Of a stretch of DNA of 64,000 nt, positions 1-10,575 are shown piece by piece; the first letter of the stretch is position 1, and the number at the start of each line of letters is the position of its first letter. The translations under genes and the position numbers were made by a program. The notes under the pieces are model-generated. The model made no database searches and had not been told where the DNA came from. It saw only the letters and a list, made by a program, of their open reading frames with translations. The stretch is from contig ARYC01000297.1 in assembly GCA_000711775.1 (NCBI GenBank), positions 1 to 64,000 on the forward strand, written 5' to 3'. The stretch is from Oxytricha trifallax (taxonomy: Eukaryota; Ciliophora; Spirotrichea; Sporadotrichida; Oxytrichidae).

Positions 1-744
1 CTGCTCGTAGTGGAGGAAAATGAAGAAGACCTTAATCTTGATCGCAAGTACAATTTGGTATAATCAATTTTTAAATCAAAAATGAAGCAATGGAAAATTC
101 AATTGAATCAAACTTAATGCCTCAAGAATAGATAACTGCAGAACTTTCCAATAAGAATGAGGATGATAAGAAGGTAAGAGAAATTGTTGAACACCTTATA
201 AGGCTCACTGAGAAATCTTATAACGAAGCAATCCATCCAATTGAAGAGAGAAGAAAGAAAAATTGAGGAACTTAAAGAGGCTGTCTCAGTTGAAGAACCA
301 ACTGAATAAAGTAAATTGGGTTTTTATTAACCAACTCTCATAGAGGTAATAGAAGAGAAGATGAGTTAAAATCCAGTGCTGCAAAACAAACCGTTTGAAG
401 AGGTATAGAAATTGGTGCACAAGAATTTAAAGCGGTAGCACCATGAGATTACTAAGGTTCAAAGCAGAGAGAGATCCAAAAGTAAAAGCAGTACTACAAG
501 TTCAAAGAGAAGATTAGTGAAATGATAATAAAAGCTTGACTAAATCAAAGAATAAAATAAGACTTGAGATCTTTATACTCGTCGCAGTGCCAGAGATAAA
601 ACATTCACTTGCACTTATACAGAGCTGCCAGAGAGTGAAGAGACAATGGAAAGATGGTTGAAGGCAGCCTCTAGTGAGAGAAGGCACTTTAAAAGCGACA
701 TAAATCACAGAAATTCGGAGAGAAAACCAAGATTAAGAATTTGA
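1..744 (+). pseudogene. SecA-like ATPase gene, C-terminal tail (copy 1, 5' truncated by window)
   Basis: Read with TAA/TAG=Gln, the first frame opens at base 1 and encodes DLNLDRKYNLVQSIF, which matches DLNLDRKHNQVQSIL-type sequence at the end of the SecA-like gene at about 40640 kb position. A one-base shift near 75 moves the match to EAMENS, against EAMENF in copy 2. Downstream is a charged, helical tail, an RS/KS-rich stretch near 460-520 (RSKSKSSTTSSKRR) and a last basic segment ending at TGA 742-744. The frame changes at about 75, 250 and 530-590 indicate decay. Only the region after the helicase domain is present, so the ATPase motifs are outside the window. In SecA this is the C-terminal substrate and linker region; here its role is unknown. 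Confidence 0.6.
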
Positions 745-779
745 GATTTATCTTAATTTTTTAAGCAATTCACCATATA

Positions 780-1440
780 AGTTTTTGCTATTAAGCATAT
801 AGAGATTCATGGAGGAATAGAAGCAGCAGCATTCAGAATTTGAAGTTCTCGGCTGCGCTAAGCAGGTTCAATCAGTTGTTATTGAGCATAAACTGGTCTC
901 TCATCTTGCGTAAGTCAAGCAACTCACTTTCCATATTGTCATGCTCTTGTTTCAACTTTTTAGTTTACTGCAAGAAATCCTGCTTATCTTATTTTAAAGC
1001 TTATTGATAATCTTTTACTTCCTCCATTTAATCACGAGTTCTCTTTCTTTTGGATGAATCCTTTACTAGATTCACAGCCTTACCTCGCTCAGCTACACAC
1101 GAAATTAAGAGAGAGTAAACTTACTGCTAAAGTTAAGACATCTGCTGAGAGCGTCCACGAACTCGGGTCTCATTTCTATAACGAGATCTCTGTTTTACTC
1201 TAGCTTTTCTCTTCGTTAGAGCATTGCATCATGAATCATCTAGGAGACACCGTCGGTGTCTAGGGTGAAGAGCAAGTCACAGATCCATTATCTGTCTATG
1301 TGGACACAATCTCGTTCATCTGGCAAATATTACAGCAGTCTTGCAGATCCTCTTGCATAATCGAGAAAGTCTTAAACTGTAAGTCCATCGATTTGAGGCA
1401 CTGCTGACACTTTGACTGCGTCTCTTCTTACATACTATAA
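780..1440 (-). pseudogene. Minus-strand protein remnant with Cys pairs, basic stretch and coiled coil
   Basis: In the Gln code the minus strand shows, from N to C: a Cys cluster (CQQC, then CCNIC about 25 residues later, positions about 1420-1320), a charged middle, and then a basic stretch SKRKRTRDQMEE (about 1050-1020) running into a heptad-rich helix with LKQEHDNMESELLDLRKM (about 950-890). The Cys spacing suggests a small zinc-binding module. The basic stretch followed by a helix is reminiscent of bZIP proteins, but no family is secure. At least two frame changes are needed, so it is probably decayed. No counterpart was seen in the copy at 37-45 kb. Confidence 0.35.
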
Positions 1441-1748
1441 TAACAGTTACAGGGATAAGTTAATCGTTACTTCTTTCTCTGCTCTTATGATTTACTTAAG
1501 GAAATAAATGTTGGTGGATTCTGCTTTGGGTAAGAAAGCGTGGCAGTCTTGGGCAAGAAAGTTTTATAGCTCTTTCTTACTTTTGCATTTCTGGCGAGTT
1601 CTTGAACATTGATACCAGTAAGTTATCCTTGGTTCATTAAAATTTAAAAGTTAGGTGCTTTTCACCATTTTTTATAGGTCAATTTCGATTCAGGAAGACA
1701 CTACCGTTACTAAAACTAGAGAGTGCTTTTTATGATAATGAAATGTTA

Positions 1749-1790
1749 CCAGCACGGTCCAATTTCAGCTAGCGGAATTCCTACCAGCAC
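1749..1790. promoter_or_regulatory. Paired CCAGCAC repeats around a GCTAGC palindrome
   Basis: Two direct CCAGCAC heptamers (1749-1755 and 1784-1790) flank a palindromic AGCTAGCGG core. The same arrangement occurs in inverse complement at 41050-41091 (GTGCTGG ... CGCTAGCG ... GTGCTGG), and similarity extends about 60 bases on one side. It lies 40 bases before the transposase ATG at 1829, so it could be a transposase-binding end or a promoter. No function is shown. Confidence 0.35.
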
Positions 1791-1828
1791 CAAGAGAATT
1801 CATTATTATTAAATTTAGGAATCCGTCT

Positions 1829-3457
1829 ATGGAATCATATTATTAGAAACGACAGTCAAGACTCTCAGAATTCTTCAAGTTGGAAGATAAAGATTATGAT
1901 GGTAATAGTTCAAGTGAAGAGCAGAGCTCTTCCAGTGGTTCAGAAGATTTTCAAAATCATGCAGAATACTTAACAACTAACATGCTTTACCAGGAACATA
2001 ACTCTTGCAGATGTGAATATAGAAGAAGTAAGTGAAAATGATATGACTTCACTATTTAATGAGATTCGTGATGAAATTTCAGAGTTTGAAATCGATGGAT
2101 TTATCATAGATCCCAAAGAAAAGTATAGAGAAAGTATTAAAAAAGAGCTAAAGAATCATTACTTAATGATAATTAAATTAAGACTCTTGGCTAGTTAGTG
2201 CTAAATCTTTACACTGAGTATAAGTAATCAGATTTAGAACCCTAGAGTTTGATGGAACGTGGTTAAGATTTCGACTTAAAAGCTCTTGAAGCCAAAGTTA
2301 TTGAGAATCATAAAGTAAAAGATGAAATTGCGATTTTTGGTTAGCATACATAATTGAATGCAATAGTTCCTCGTAGACTACAAAAGTAGTTAAGATAGGA
2401 GAATTAATTTTAAGAGAAGGAACTTAAACTTGCAGAGGAGTCACTTAGATTAAGAGTTAAAGAAAAGTTAACTTGCCTCTAAATAATGGATAGACTTGGT
2501 ATATCATACTATAAATTAAGAAGTTACTTAAAAAGCCCAATCAAGAAAGCTTAATTTTGGAATCTTAAATAAATTAATAGAGGCAAGTATAAGAAACTGC
2601 ATAGCAGAGCACGCACTCATATCGTGAATATGTTAATGTTTAACACTTAACCAGTGCAGGTTTCTGATATACAGCACAGTTTACTGAAGAATATTTTGTT
2701 AAGGTGTAGCAAGTAAATGATAAGAAGATTTTGAAGAATGAATTAATGATGACTTATAAATAAATCAAGTAGATTTCAACATTGCATAATAGCAATAGTA
2801 GCAAGTTATAAAGATAGTATGCAGCCCAGTAATACGTGGAACACTTCAGTAAGGGTAAGAGAATAATCAATATTGATGAATCAACTCTTAATTAAACTGA
2901 TTAAAGACACAGAGGGTGGACTGCCCCTTATGTAAAAAATAGAGTTACAAATTCACAGAGACTAAAATAAATGAATTTAATTATTGGAGTTGCAAGTACA
3001 GGAGAGCTGTACTATACAGTTAATCATGTAAGAACTAACTAGCACTCATTTATGTACTTCCTATGTAAACTAGTTAATGTATTGGATTCAGTTGACACTA
3101 GTTGGAGAGAAAATACTTTAATTCTACTTGATAATGCACCTTACCACAGATCACAAAGTATTATGAATAAGTACCTGGATTTGGCTTTGCCAATAATGTG
3201 TTTAGGGCCTTATCACTATAGAATCGCACCTGTTGGATTGATGTACTCTTGGATAAAAAATCGAGACTTGAACCCTCTGAATACCAGGGCGTAATCAAAG
3301 TAAGTCGCTTGGAGTTCACCTTTTTAGGGACTACTGGGCAGCATTCATGAAAGAGCTGAGCATGAATATTAGCAGGATCAACTAGAACTTGGGGAGGCGC
3401 TGCTTTTATCACGTGTTGACAGCGGCCTTGGAATCGATTTTGCTAAAAGATTTGTGA
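1829..3457 (+). pseudogene. IS630/Tc1-mariner-type DDE transposase, decayed
   Basis: The protein starts at ATG 1829 (MESYYQKRQ), with an acidic, Ser-rich N-terminus. A helix-turn-helix region with CLQIMDRLGISYYKLRSYL follows at about 2470-2530. Next come the catalytic core motifs: the first Asp in IINIDEST (about 2865), then a W in RRGWTAP-like context, the second Asp in ILLDNAPYHRS (about 3121-3150), and the third block YRIAPVGLMYSWIK (about 3220-3255). In this superfamily the third block normally carries Glu (SPxxNPIE); here the position reads Gly, so the catalytic triad is broken. Frame changes occur near 2010, 2210, 2700 and 3300, and the last part ends at TGA 3455-3457. It sits between the SecA-like tail and the Q/N-rich gene of copy 1. 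No close pair of TIRs could be assigned. Confidence 0.7.
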
Positions 3458-4196
3458 GCAAGGCGAAAGTGCGAGGTTAATAAGCGGGGCTTGCTAGCAA
3501 GAGTGGCCTAATTTAATTCGATTTTTGCGAGTATTAAATATTATTAAGGAGAGCTTTTTAAGTTGAATTAAGAAAAGTTAATTGAATTTGAAATGAAATT
3601 TGCAAGGCTCTTACATTTAAAATATCTCGAATTTCTTGATAATTATTCACGATTTTTATAGGTTGGAGTTCGCCATTTTTTAAAGTAGGTACCTTGAAAA
3701 CGAGAGAAGTTAAATTAAAATGGCGATTTTTGAGAACTAGGGTTTATTAAAATTAAGGGTTTGGGCTTTCAACTCTGTAAGGTAAAGTACAAAGAAATTG
3801 AAAAAGCGATTTTTTAAAGTAAGGAAATTAGAGCGATTTTCGCAATAAATATAGTCAAGAAAATAAAAAAAGTAAGAAATCGTTATTATAAAATTGGTGA
3901 CTTTGTCAATTGTTTATATTGAAAATTTTCATTCTAAATTCTCAAAATTTCATACTTTTACCTTGCACTTTTAACCAAACTCGGCAAAAAAATAGCCAAA
4001 ATAAGCGAAATTCGCCTTTTTTCAATTAATTTGGTGGAAAAATTGGCTGAAATCGCTCAATATTCAGTCGTTTGAATATTTAGGAAAATATGAGCCTATT
4101 TAAGTGAGGCGAAAATTATAATAATTTATATTTTCAAAACCAAACCAAACCTTTAACTTTTCTTATTTTTCGTTTTCTTAAACAATTAAATTTAGT
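3458..4196. other. AT-rich stretch, no gene seen
   Basis: Low-complexity AT-rich DNA with several short matches to itself (repeats of the type GGCGATTTTTGAG / GCGATTTT at 3630-3840). No coding segment is convincing on either strand, even with TAA/TAG as Gln. Confidence 0.5.
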
Positions 4197-5737
4197 ATGA
4201 GTTCAATTAACTCAGATTCTCATTAATTTAGCTAGGAAAATATTTCCAATGCAATTTATAATTCCCTCTAATTACAATAAAATTTGTATGGCTCTTAAAA
4301 TAATGGGCAATAAAGCAGAATTTAAGTCCTTGGCAGCTAAAACTAAGGTTTTTAGCAACAAAATATGTTTTAGCAGAATGGCTTGAATCAAAGCAATTAA
4401 TTTAATTAATCGAATCCCAACTCTGGCTCTAAACCTCCAGGCTAAAGTTCACAATAAAAGCCACCAAACAGCAATAATTAAGGCCCTTCCAATAAAAGCA
4501 AGACAGACTAGAAAAAAGCTGAAGAAATTAACTTGCAAAACTTCAAGTTTGCAGAGGACTCAGACCCTAGAAGCATTCACTCAATCACTCAAAATCCTTT
4601 GATCAACTTTATTTTAGCAAGATTTGCACCCTCAAATTTAACCAGAAATTGTGATGAATGCACCCTTTCAAGAATTCAAGGAAATCTTTACAAAGATGTG
4701 ACAAGATCGAGCCTCAGTATTACCAACTTAAACTAGAAAACAGAATTCGAAAACTTGATCGAAAGTAATCCCTTGCTTATAACACAGCAATTTAATGCAT
4801 TCAATTAATTAATGGGAAAGCCTGTCATTATTAGTAATTAAGAAATTTTGCAGCATTTAATGCTTTATTTTGAGGACGCTTCGATAATCGAGGATATTTA
4901 CACTTACAACAAAAGTGTAGAATTTGAGCACTTTTAAGGAGCATTGTTAGACAAGAATTTCAAGCATCATACACTCACCTGCCTAGATAGATTCGCAAGA
5001 CATGAATTCGAGAATGAAAGCAGATTTAGACATGGATTTATATCAACACTCAACCATTATATGAGGACACCTTTGGTAATTCAAGTTTTAAATAGAACTC
5101 AGCAAGCATTTCTAGTCTTCAAAAAGATTCGAAACAACTGGTATTTCTATTATAAAAATGACAATTTATGTGTCATCGATTCAATTAATCCTGACAGTTT
5201 TCATAGTGATGACAAAGTGTAAAGTATTGGGGAACTACAATTTATTTAGCAATTTTTAGGACAAGAGCACAAAGTCTATGGACTTGCAAACGATTACAAA
5301 GACTTTGATTTAAACAAAATTAGAATTGCAAATATTCTCAGATTTTTCGCCTCAAAGATAGACTATGCAGCACTTTTGCTTAAATGGCATTAAATTCCTT
5401 GAACATTTTGAAAACTGCCAAGAAGCTTATTAATTGGGCTAAAAAGTTTAAAGATACCCAGTACTAAATTTCAACCTCAATTATACTTGAACAGCGTTTC
5501 ACTTGCAAATCACGTTTTATTGCCAAACGCTGACTAAGACACTAAAGTGTTGAAGCCTAAGAAAGTTCAAACCAAATCAAAGCATATAAAGAAAAACAAG
5601 AAAGACAAAAAATGCAGAAGATCAAAAAGCAAATCCAAGAGGAAAGTCTAAATCCAGAAAATACTCAAGCTCTGACTCAAGCTCTTAAAGCGAGACACAT
5701 TCAAGGACTGAGTCCCAAAGCGATTCAGATTGATTTC
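4197..5737 (+). pseudogene. Q/N-rich protein of the large TIR element (copy 1)
   Basis: From ATG 4197 the Gln code gives 401 uninterrupted codons to TGA 5400-5402. The first 110 residues are Gln/Asn/Ser-rich low complexity with GSKPPGQSSQQKPP. A globular part of about 280 residues follows, containing YMRTPLVIQVLNRTQQAFLVFKK and then NNWYFYYKND. A frame change at about 5388 continues into LNILKTAKKLINWAKKFKDT. Further shifts lead to a Lys/Arg-Ser tail and a final acidic Ser tail (YSSSDSSSQSETHS, ending TGA about 5735). The paralogue at 42032-43617 shares the Q/N-rich start, the VLIQ..QxxFxVxK block, RNWYFF and a YLSSDSSTQES tail, which confirms the reading. A [H/N]-W-Y segment after a beta-like strand recalls papain-fold proteases, but no catalytic Cys/His pair can be assigned. 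Function unknown. Confidence 0.7.
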
Positions 5738-5791
5738 TGAATATTAATTTAATTATATATAATTTCATTTTTAATTTTTAATTTAATAATT

Positions 5792-5915
5792 TCAAATAAA
5801 TTCCTCATCTTCATCATCGTCTTCATCATCATCATCTTCATTTTAATTATTCTTAATTTTCAAAAACTCTAACTATTTAATTTATATATTTTCAGGTTTA
5901 ATGTCTCTGGGGAAT
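5792..5915 (-). pseudogene. Protein kinase fragment: RDIKPENI plus acidic tail
   Basis: On the minus strand RDIKPENI reads in one frame into a short linker and an acidic tail of Glu/Asp (EDDDDEDDDEDEEFI) ending at TGA 5792-5794. HRDxKPEN is the catalytic loop of eukaryotic protein kinases. No other kinase motif is present, so this is a fragment. Two plus-strand copies of the same loop lie 450-550 bases away. Confidence 0.45.
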
Positions 5916-6939
5916 TATTTTATTAATAAATGATAAGTACATTTTTCAAGTTTAAAATAAATAATAAAATAATAATTAATAATAAAATAGGATAAAAAGA
6001 GGCAGCATTCAAGCCTAGGTAATTAAAATCATTTTGTAAAGGGGAAACACAATCTAAACACTAATAAAAAGAAGTTGGGGGATCAAGGGTTTTGGGGTAT
6101 TTAATTTAAAAGTAATAATAATAATAATAATAAATTATTTCATTCATTTAAGCGATTTTCGCACCATTGGAAATTTAAATATTTGGTTATTGGCTCTCGA
6201 AATAGTGAATAAATTTGGAAATCAAAATGGAAATTATAATAATAAAAATAAAAATTAGATTATGGGGAAAACTTGGTTTTCATAAATTCAATACTTAGCA
6301 TCTCAAATATTGAGAATTTTACTTTCAATAAATTTCAGATATAATTACAAGGGAATATTGACCCGGAATTTCATAGAGACATTAAACCAGACAACATTTT
6401 TTTTTATTTTCAATGCATGACAAGAAAATTATTCATAGAGACATTAAACCTGAAAACATTAAATGAATTCTGCCAGAAATTTTACCTTTAAATAATAGCA
6501 ACAGTAATAATAACAGTAGCAATAAAAATCAAGGAGTGCCTATAAATAATATATTAATTAATTTATTTAATTTCTTAAAAATATTTCCTCTAAACTTTCT
6601 TTTTTCCATAGTGTCTTATATTAAATTATAATTTTAATTTAATAATTAATTTAATTTATTTCTAATATTCAAATATGCCTCATTTTTCCCACATTTTTGA
6701 TTCAGTAATTAAAAAAGATTTCGGCGACCACATTTCCGATTTTCATTTTGATTTTTTAATTCTTGGTCTACGATTTTCGCTCGATTTAATTCTGCAAAAA
6801 TCAAGGGCAAAAAATAAACGCGGTTTTCTGAGAAATTCCAAAATTCGGGAGGTCATGTCCGTCTACTACAAAGTACTTTAATTTTATAATCCTCGTTATT
6901 TCGTATTAACACATTTAATTAAATTCGTTTACGCACTTA
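5916..6939. other. AT-rich stretch at the right end of element copy 1
   Basis: Apart from the kinase-loop fragments, this is simple AT-rich sequence with an (ATA)n run at about 6113-6135. The open frame at 6675-6881 has no recognisable features and is probably chance. Confidence 0.4.
6366..6550 (+). pseudogene. Two tandem protein-kinase catalytic-loop fragments
   Basis: FHRDIKPDNI at about 6370-6400 and IIHRDIKPENI at about 6430-6465 are both plus strand and differ by a few substitutions. The second is followed by TGA, then by Asn/Ser-rich low complexity (NNSNSNNNSSN). They match each other at DNA level (CATAGAGACATTAAACC). Together with the minus-strand copy at 5.9 kb this is a local triplication of about 30 bases. 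Not a functional kinase. Confidence 0.45.
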
Positions 6940-6974
6940 TCAAATTCTTATGCACATATGTATTGGGGTTTATA
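6940..6974 (+). repeat. Right terminal repeat of large TIR element, copy 1
   Basis: The sequence CACATATGTATTGGGG then TTTATA matches the right end of copy 2 (CATACGTATTGGGG then TTTATA, ending 44840). Weaker similarity extends inward through a CTTATCAA segment. The C4A2-like core (CCCCAAT on the other strand) recalls telomere-like transposon ends of ciliates, but the repeat is not the TBE one. Confidence 0.55.
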
Positions 6975-7009
6975 TATATATATATTTATATATAAAGCAA
7001 GCTAATGAC

Positions 7010-7389
7010 TATAATGTTTTGCTAATAATAACTATTCATAATATATTATTTATAGATCTTTTAAAAAAATTAAATCAAGTACTAATAAAATATTCAAAAA
7101 TAAATTGATCAGCTCAAGATAAATCAGAATTAGTACGCAATCAATTTATTTAATTTTTAATAAAAATCTCAAATATTGCATAAAAAAATTAAAATAAAAT
7201 CATTCATTTTATTTAAATAATAATATTTAATCATTTAACAATAACATTGGAGCAGACTAGGTACCCAAGATTCAGAGTTCAATAATATTATAAATTATTC
7301 TTTATTTGTAAAATGAGTACAAATTAAAACCCAAAAATATTAAAATTTACTAAATGTTTCAGACGAAATTTTGCAGTTATTAAATAAAT
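7010..7389. repeat. Block A, left part (paralogous to 47520-47847)
   Basis: Long AT-rich stretch whose sequence recurs with scattered changes at 47520-47847, for example ACTAGGTACCC in both at 7258 and 47714. No gene seen. It marks the start of a diverged segmental duplication that continues, with insertions, to about 22100 (A) and 52540 (B). Confidence 0.6.
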
Positions 7390-7395
7390 CATAAT

Positions 7396-8322
7396 TGTTC
7401 TGACCAAGACTCCCCTTTCCTACCCGCCTCACCTCCCACCTAGACCGAGACCCTTCTCCCCTCACTTTATATAAAAAAGTTTTCATTAATTTTTTTAGAC
7501 TCAAAAGAAATATTTTGCCTATCTGGCTACTTTTACTATCATAATAATTATTTGATCAGTTTTTCTTCTTGCGTCGGTTATTTTGATAACATGCTCACAT
7601 AGGGGGATAAATATATACAATCACTTTTCACTATCATTAATAATAATATAATTTATTGAAAAACATAAATAAATTTTATTTCATATTTTTTATGACTTAA
7701 ATCACTTTCGCTATACTAAATGTTAAGAATTAAATTAATAATTCTTGCAATTTTTATCCCTTCATTTCTTTATACTAACTTGTCATATTTTTTTGATAAG
7801 TTAATTATGCATATTTTTTTTTAAACTTAGTTCTTGAGAAAGGTGAAACAATTTCTTATTTTTTGGATTATAATAAACATAAATAATTGAAAATAATAAA
7901 AATTTATGCATAATTAACTTATCAAAAAAATATGACAAGTTAGTATAAAGAAATGAAGGGATAAAAATTGCAAGAATTATTAATTTAATTCTTAACATTT
8001 AGTATAGCGAAAGTGATTTAAGTCATAAAAAATATGAAATAAAATTTATTTATGTTTTTCAATAAATTATATTATTATTAATGATAGTGAAAAGTGATTG
8101 TATATATTTATCCCCCTATGTGAGCATGTTATCAAAATAACCGACGCAAGAAGAAAAACTGATCAAATAATTATTATGATAGTAAAAGTAGCCAGATAGG
8201 CAAAATATTTCTTTTGAGTCTAAAAAAATTAATGAAAACTTTTTTATATAAAGTGAGGGGAGAAGGGTCTCGGTCTAGGTGGGAGGTGAGGCGGGTAGGA
8301 AAGGGGAGTCTTGGTCAGAACA
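7396..8322. mobile_element. Fold-back element 1, 927 bp, with 6-bp CATAAT target duplication
   Basis: The ends are TGTTCTGACC and GGTCAGAACA. The two arms (about 7396-7811 and 7906-8322) are nearly perfect inverted complements of about 415 bp around a loop of about 95 bp. C-rich, then G-rich, outer 80 bp (CCCCTTTCC...CCCACC type). CATAAT is present at 7390-7395 and 8323-8328. The homologous block B has CATAAT once at 47842-47847 with no insert, so the insertion is seen directly. No coding sequence in it is convincing. It could form a long hairpin. Confidence 0.85.
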
Positions 8323-8328
8323 CATAAT

Positions 8329-8478
8329 AATAAATAAAATAAATTCATTAAATATTTATCATAATAATAAATGAATTTGGGAGATTAAATGATGGGAAAA
8401 ATTAGTATTAATACTTATAGTAACTATATAATAAAATTAGGATTAATTTGTAAAATAATTAAGCATATTTAATGCTTT
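8329..8478. repeat. Block A segment between fold-back 1 and TBE-b
   Basis: Matches 47848-47997 in block B (for example ATAAATAAAATAAATTCATT in both). No gene. Confidence 0.6.
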
Positions 8479-8639
8479 AATCAACCCAAATCCTCTAAAT
8501 GTTGTTTATAAGTGCTTTGATTTGTAGGGTATAGTTGGAGGTCTTATTTGGTTTAGTAGAGAAAATGCAGGTTTTATGTGAATTTAATGAATATATTATG
8601 AACATTAGATGATTTAATTCAAACAAATTTTATCTGCTT

Positions 8640-10050
8640 GTCTTTATTATAGCTTTCGAACCTTGCTCTCTCTCTTGTTGGTCAAGTATATCATATAATG
8701 TCTACCGAGTATAGTTAGGAGATATCATGATTATCATATCTACTATGCATTTAATTTCATAGCAGACATCTTCTTACTTTATAAGTTTCTGGACCAAACT
8801 TATCGATTATTTTTAATATTATTGCTGCCTCTGCCCAAAAATACCATTAAACAGAACCATTAGTCCACTTCTCTCTTATTGGGAAGTACTATGGAGTATC
8901 AAGTACATGTCTTAAAGCTCTGTTAAAATCTATAATCAATACTTATAGAGGGCAGAGACTCAGGTAACGTTTTCATGCTTCAAAACTATATGAACATATA
9001 CAAGTACATGCAACTCCTTAATACCTTGTATGATATCTGAGAGTATATAATTTAAATTATCAGGGTATCTATTTTGATATAGGTAGTCTCTCAAAGTCAT
9101 CTCAAATTTCTTTAGCTTTAATACAATGAAACAGAAGCTTAAAATAACAACAACGAGATTAAGCAAATTCTTGCAGTCTTTTCTCTAGGCCTCTTTAAGT
9201 GCAATTTATTTATTAGCAAACTTATTTTAATACTCTTGGTTCTTAAAAAGATAGCTGAATGAATACACCCTATATGAATATTCACCAACTACTATTAGCT
9301 TTGCTTTTGCAGGCACCACGTTTTTATTCAAGTAGTTTTCAATACAATTGCTGAGATTAACTGCATTTAATGCAGGTATATTCATAGACTTACTTCTCTT
9401 TGAAGCATGCTAAAATTGTATTACATACTGGCTGGTTCATCGATTCATATCATTTCTATCTCTTGAGTCTCTATGATGCTCTCTTTATGACTCAAGAGTA
9501 TTTGATTTTCTTTTTGCTGGAACTAGTTTTTAAGTTACTTTATCCTGCATTAAAAATTCACTCAAATTATGCTTCTGCATATGCTTCTTTGCTTTTGCAG
9601 AATGTGTATAAGACTTCATAATGCACATTGTGCATTAGTACCTTCCATAAAATTAAAAATGCTTGTAATAGATCTTGGATTTGCCAGAGTGTACCTCTTA
9701 AAGGTGTCTCTTCAAGCTTTGTTTGGTTGAGAAAAAATTCTAGCAGTCTTCACATTAATATGTTTTTAACTTTTCGATTTTTTGCTGTTCTTTTAGCTCC
9801 TCAACATATTCATTTTATGTTTAAAGTCGCATCTCTGTTCTACCCTTCTTATTTTAAAATTCAATTATGAAGACCTCTGCTTCAAACTCAAGGGCTCTTA
9901 ACTCAACCTTCCTCTCAACATAAATAATTTCAGGCTTTTTGGTGGAACCGAAGTTTAGCTATGATTATCCGGCACCAAGAGAAACTGATTTCCGATTTAA
10001 GTTAGCCGCCATTTTTAAATTAAAATTTAAAATTCTATTATTAAGCTCTA
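8640..10050 (-). pseudogene. TBE 57-kDa-type zinc finger/kinase protein, decayed
   Basis: The minus-strand segment at 9166-8960 encodes MTLRDYLYQNRY, IIQGIKELHVL and VHIVLKHENV, aligning with MTLRDIIINQRN, IQGIKGLHKLGF and LHRDLKPQNI of the other TBE copy at 17.8 kb. The catalytic loop HRDLKPxN has become HIVLKHEN, so kinase activity is lost. Downstream (8640-8950) aligns with the kinase C-lobe fragment at 14.04-14.37 kb. The zinc-finger half lies roughly at 9.2-10.0 kb and is heavily shifted. It reads toward the left end of TBE-b. Confidence 0.6.
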
Positions 10051-10575
10051 ATAACCACTCTAGTTATAGTAAATCTGTATTGGAGTTAGCACTGCAGTAA
10101 TATTGTTTGATTTTCAGGTATTAGAGATCAAGATCGTATTTATACTTAGTTTATTGCTATAGTTTTTCATTTCATGCTTAATATTTTTAATTTTGGTACC
10201 ACTTTGAAAAAATTCAGGTTGGTACTGGCACCAATTAGGTTTTGAACCATTTTGGAGCTTTTCAATTAAAACCTCATTAGTTTAAAACTAGGGTCTAATT
10301 AAGTTTTGGTACTATTGAATTGGTACTGAAAAAAATTAAACGGATTTAGAACCAGTAATAATTAAATTTAAAAAAATTTAGTACTAATTTAATGGAACTA
10401 AATTAATAAAAATTGAGCTCCATCTTTGAAGTTTGTTACAGCTTTTGCCAGCATTCTCCACGAATCTTTGCTAGGTTGACCTCCTATAAGATGACCATAT
10501 TTAATACTAAGATGTTAAACTGTAGGATCCAGATTTCTATATATTATATTTTGAAACTTAATAAGAAGAGAAGGA
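10051..10575. other. TBE-b intergenic region with repeated GGTACT/AATTGG motifs
   Basis: Between the kinase and the 22-kDa-type gene. It contains several spaced copies of GGTACTGG, TTTGGTACTA, AATTGGTACTG and inverted forms between 10190 and 10400. The corresponding place in TBE-A has a different short motif (CCTCCTAATA / AATTAGGAGG). The motifs may be promoter or binding sites, or only degenerate repeats. Confidence 0.35.

Larger units (their letters stand above)
1..6974 (+). mobile_element. Large TIR element, copy 1 (left end outside window)
   Basis: The right terminus at about 6940-6974 (ending TATTGGGGTTTATA) matches the right terminus of the complete copy at 37168-44840. The order of the flanking genes is also shared: SecA-like gene tail, then a Q/N-rich gene with an acidic Ser tail. 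Copy 1 additionally carries a minus-strand coiled-coil remnant and an IS630/Tc1-type transposase remnant between the two shared genes. Whether that transposase belongs to the element or is a nested insertion cannot be decided here. All genes show frameshifts, so this copy looks old. The left end lies before position 1. Confidence 0.6.

Noticed and set aside
7801..7998. 65-codon ORF in fold-back element 1
   Set aside because: It runs across the arm and loop of a palindrome and has low-complexity composition; no support as a gene.
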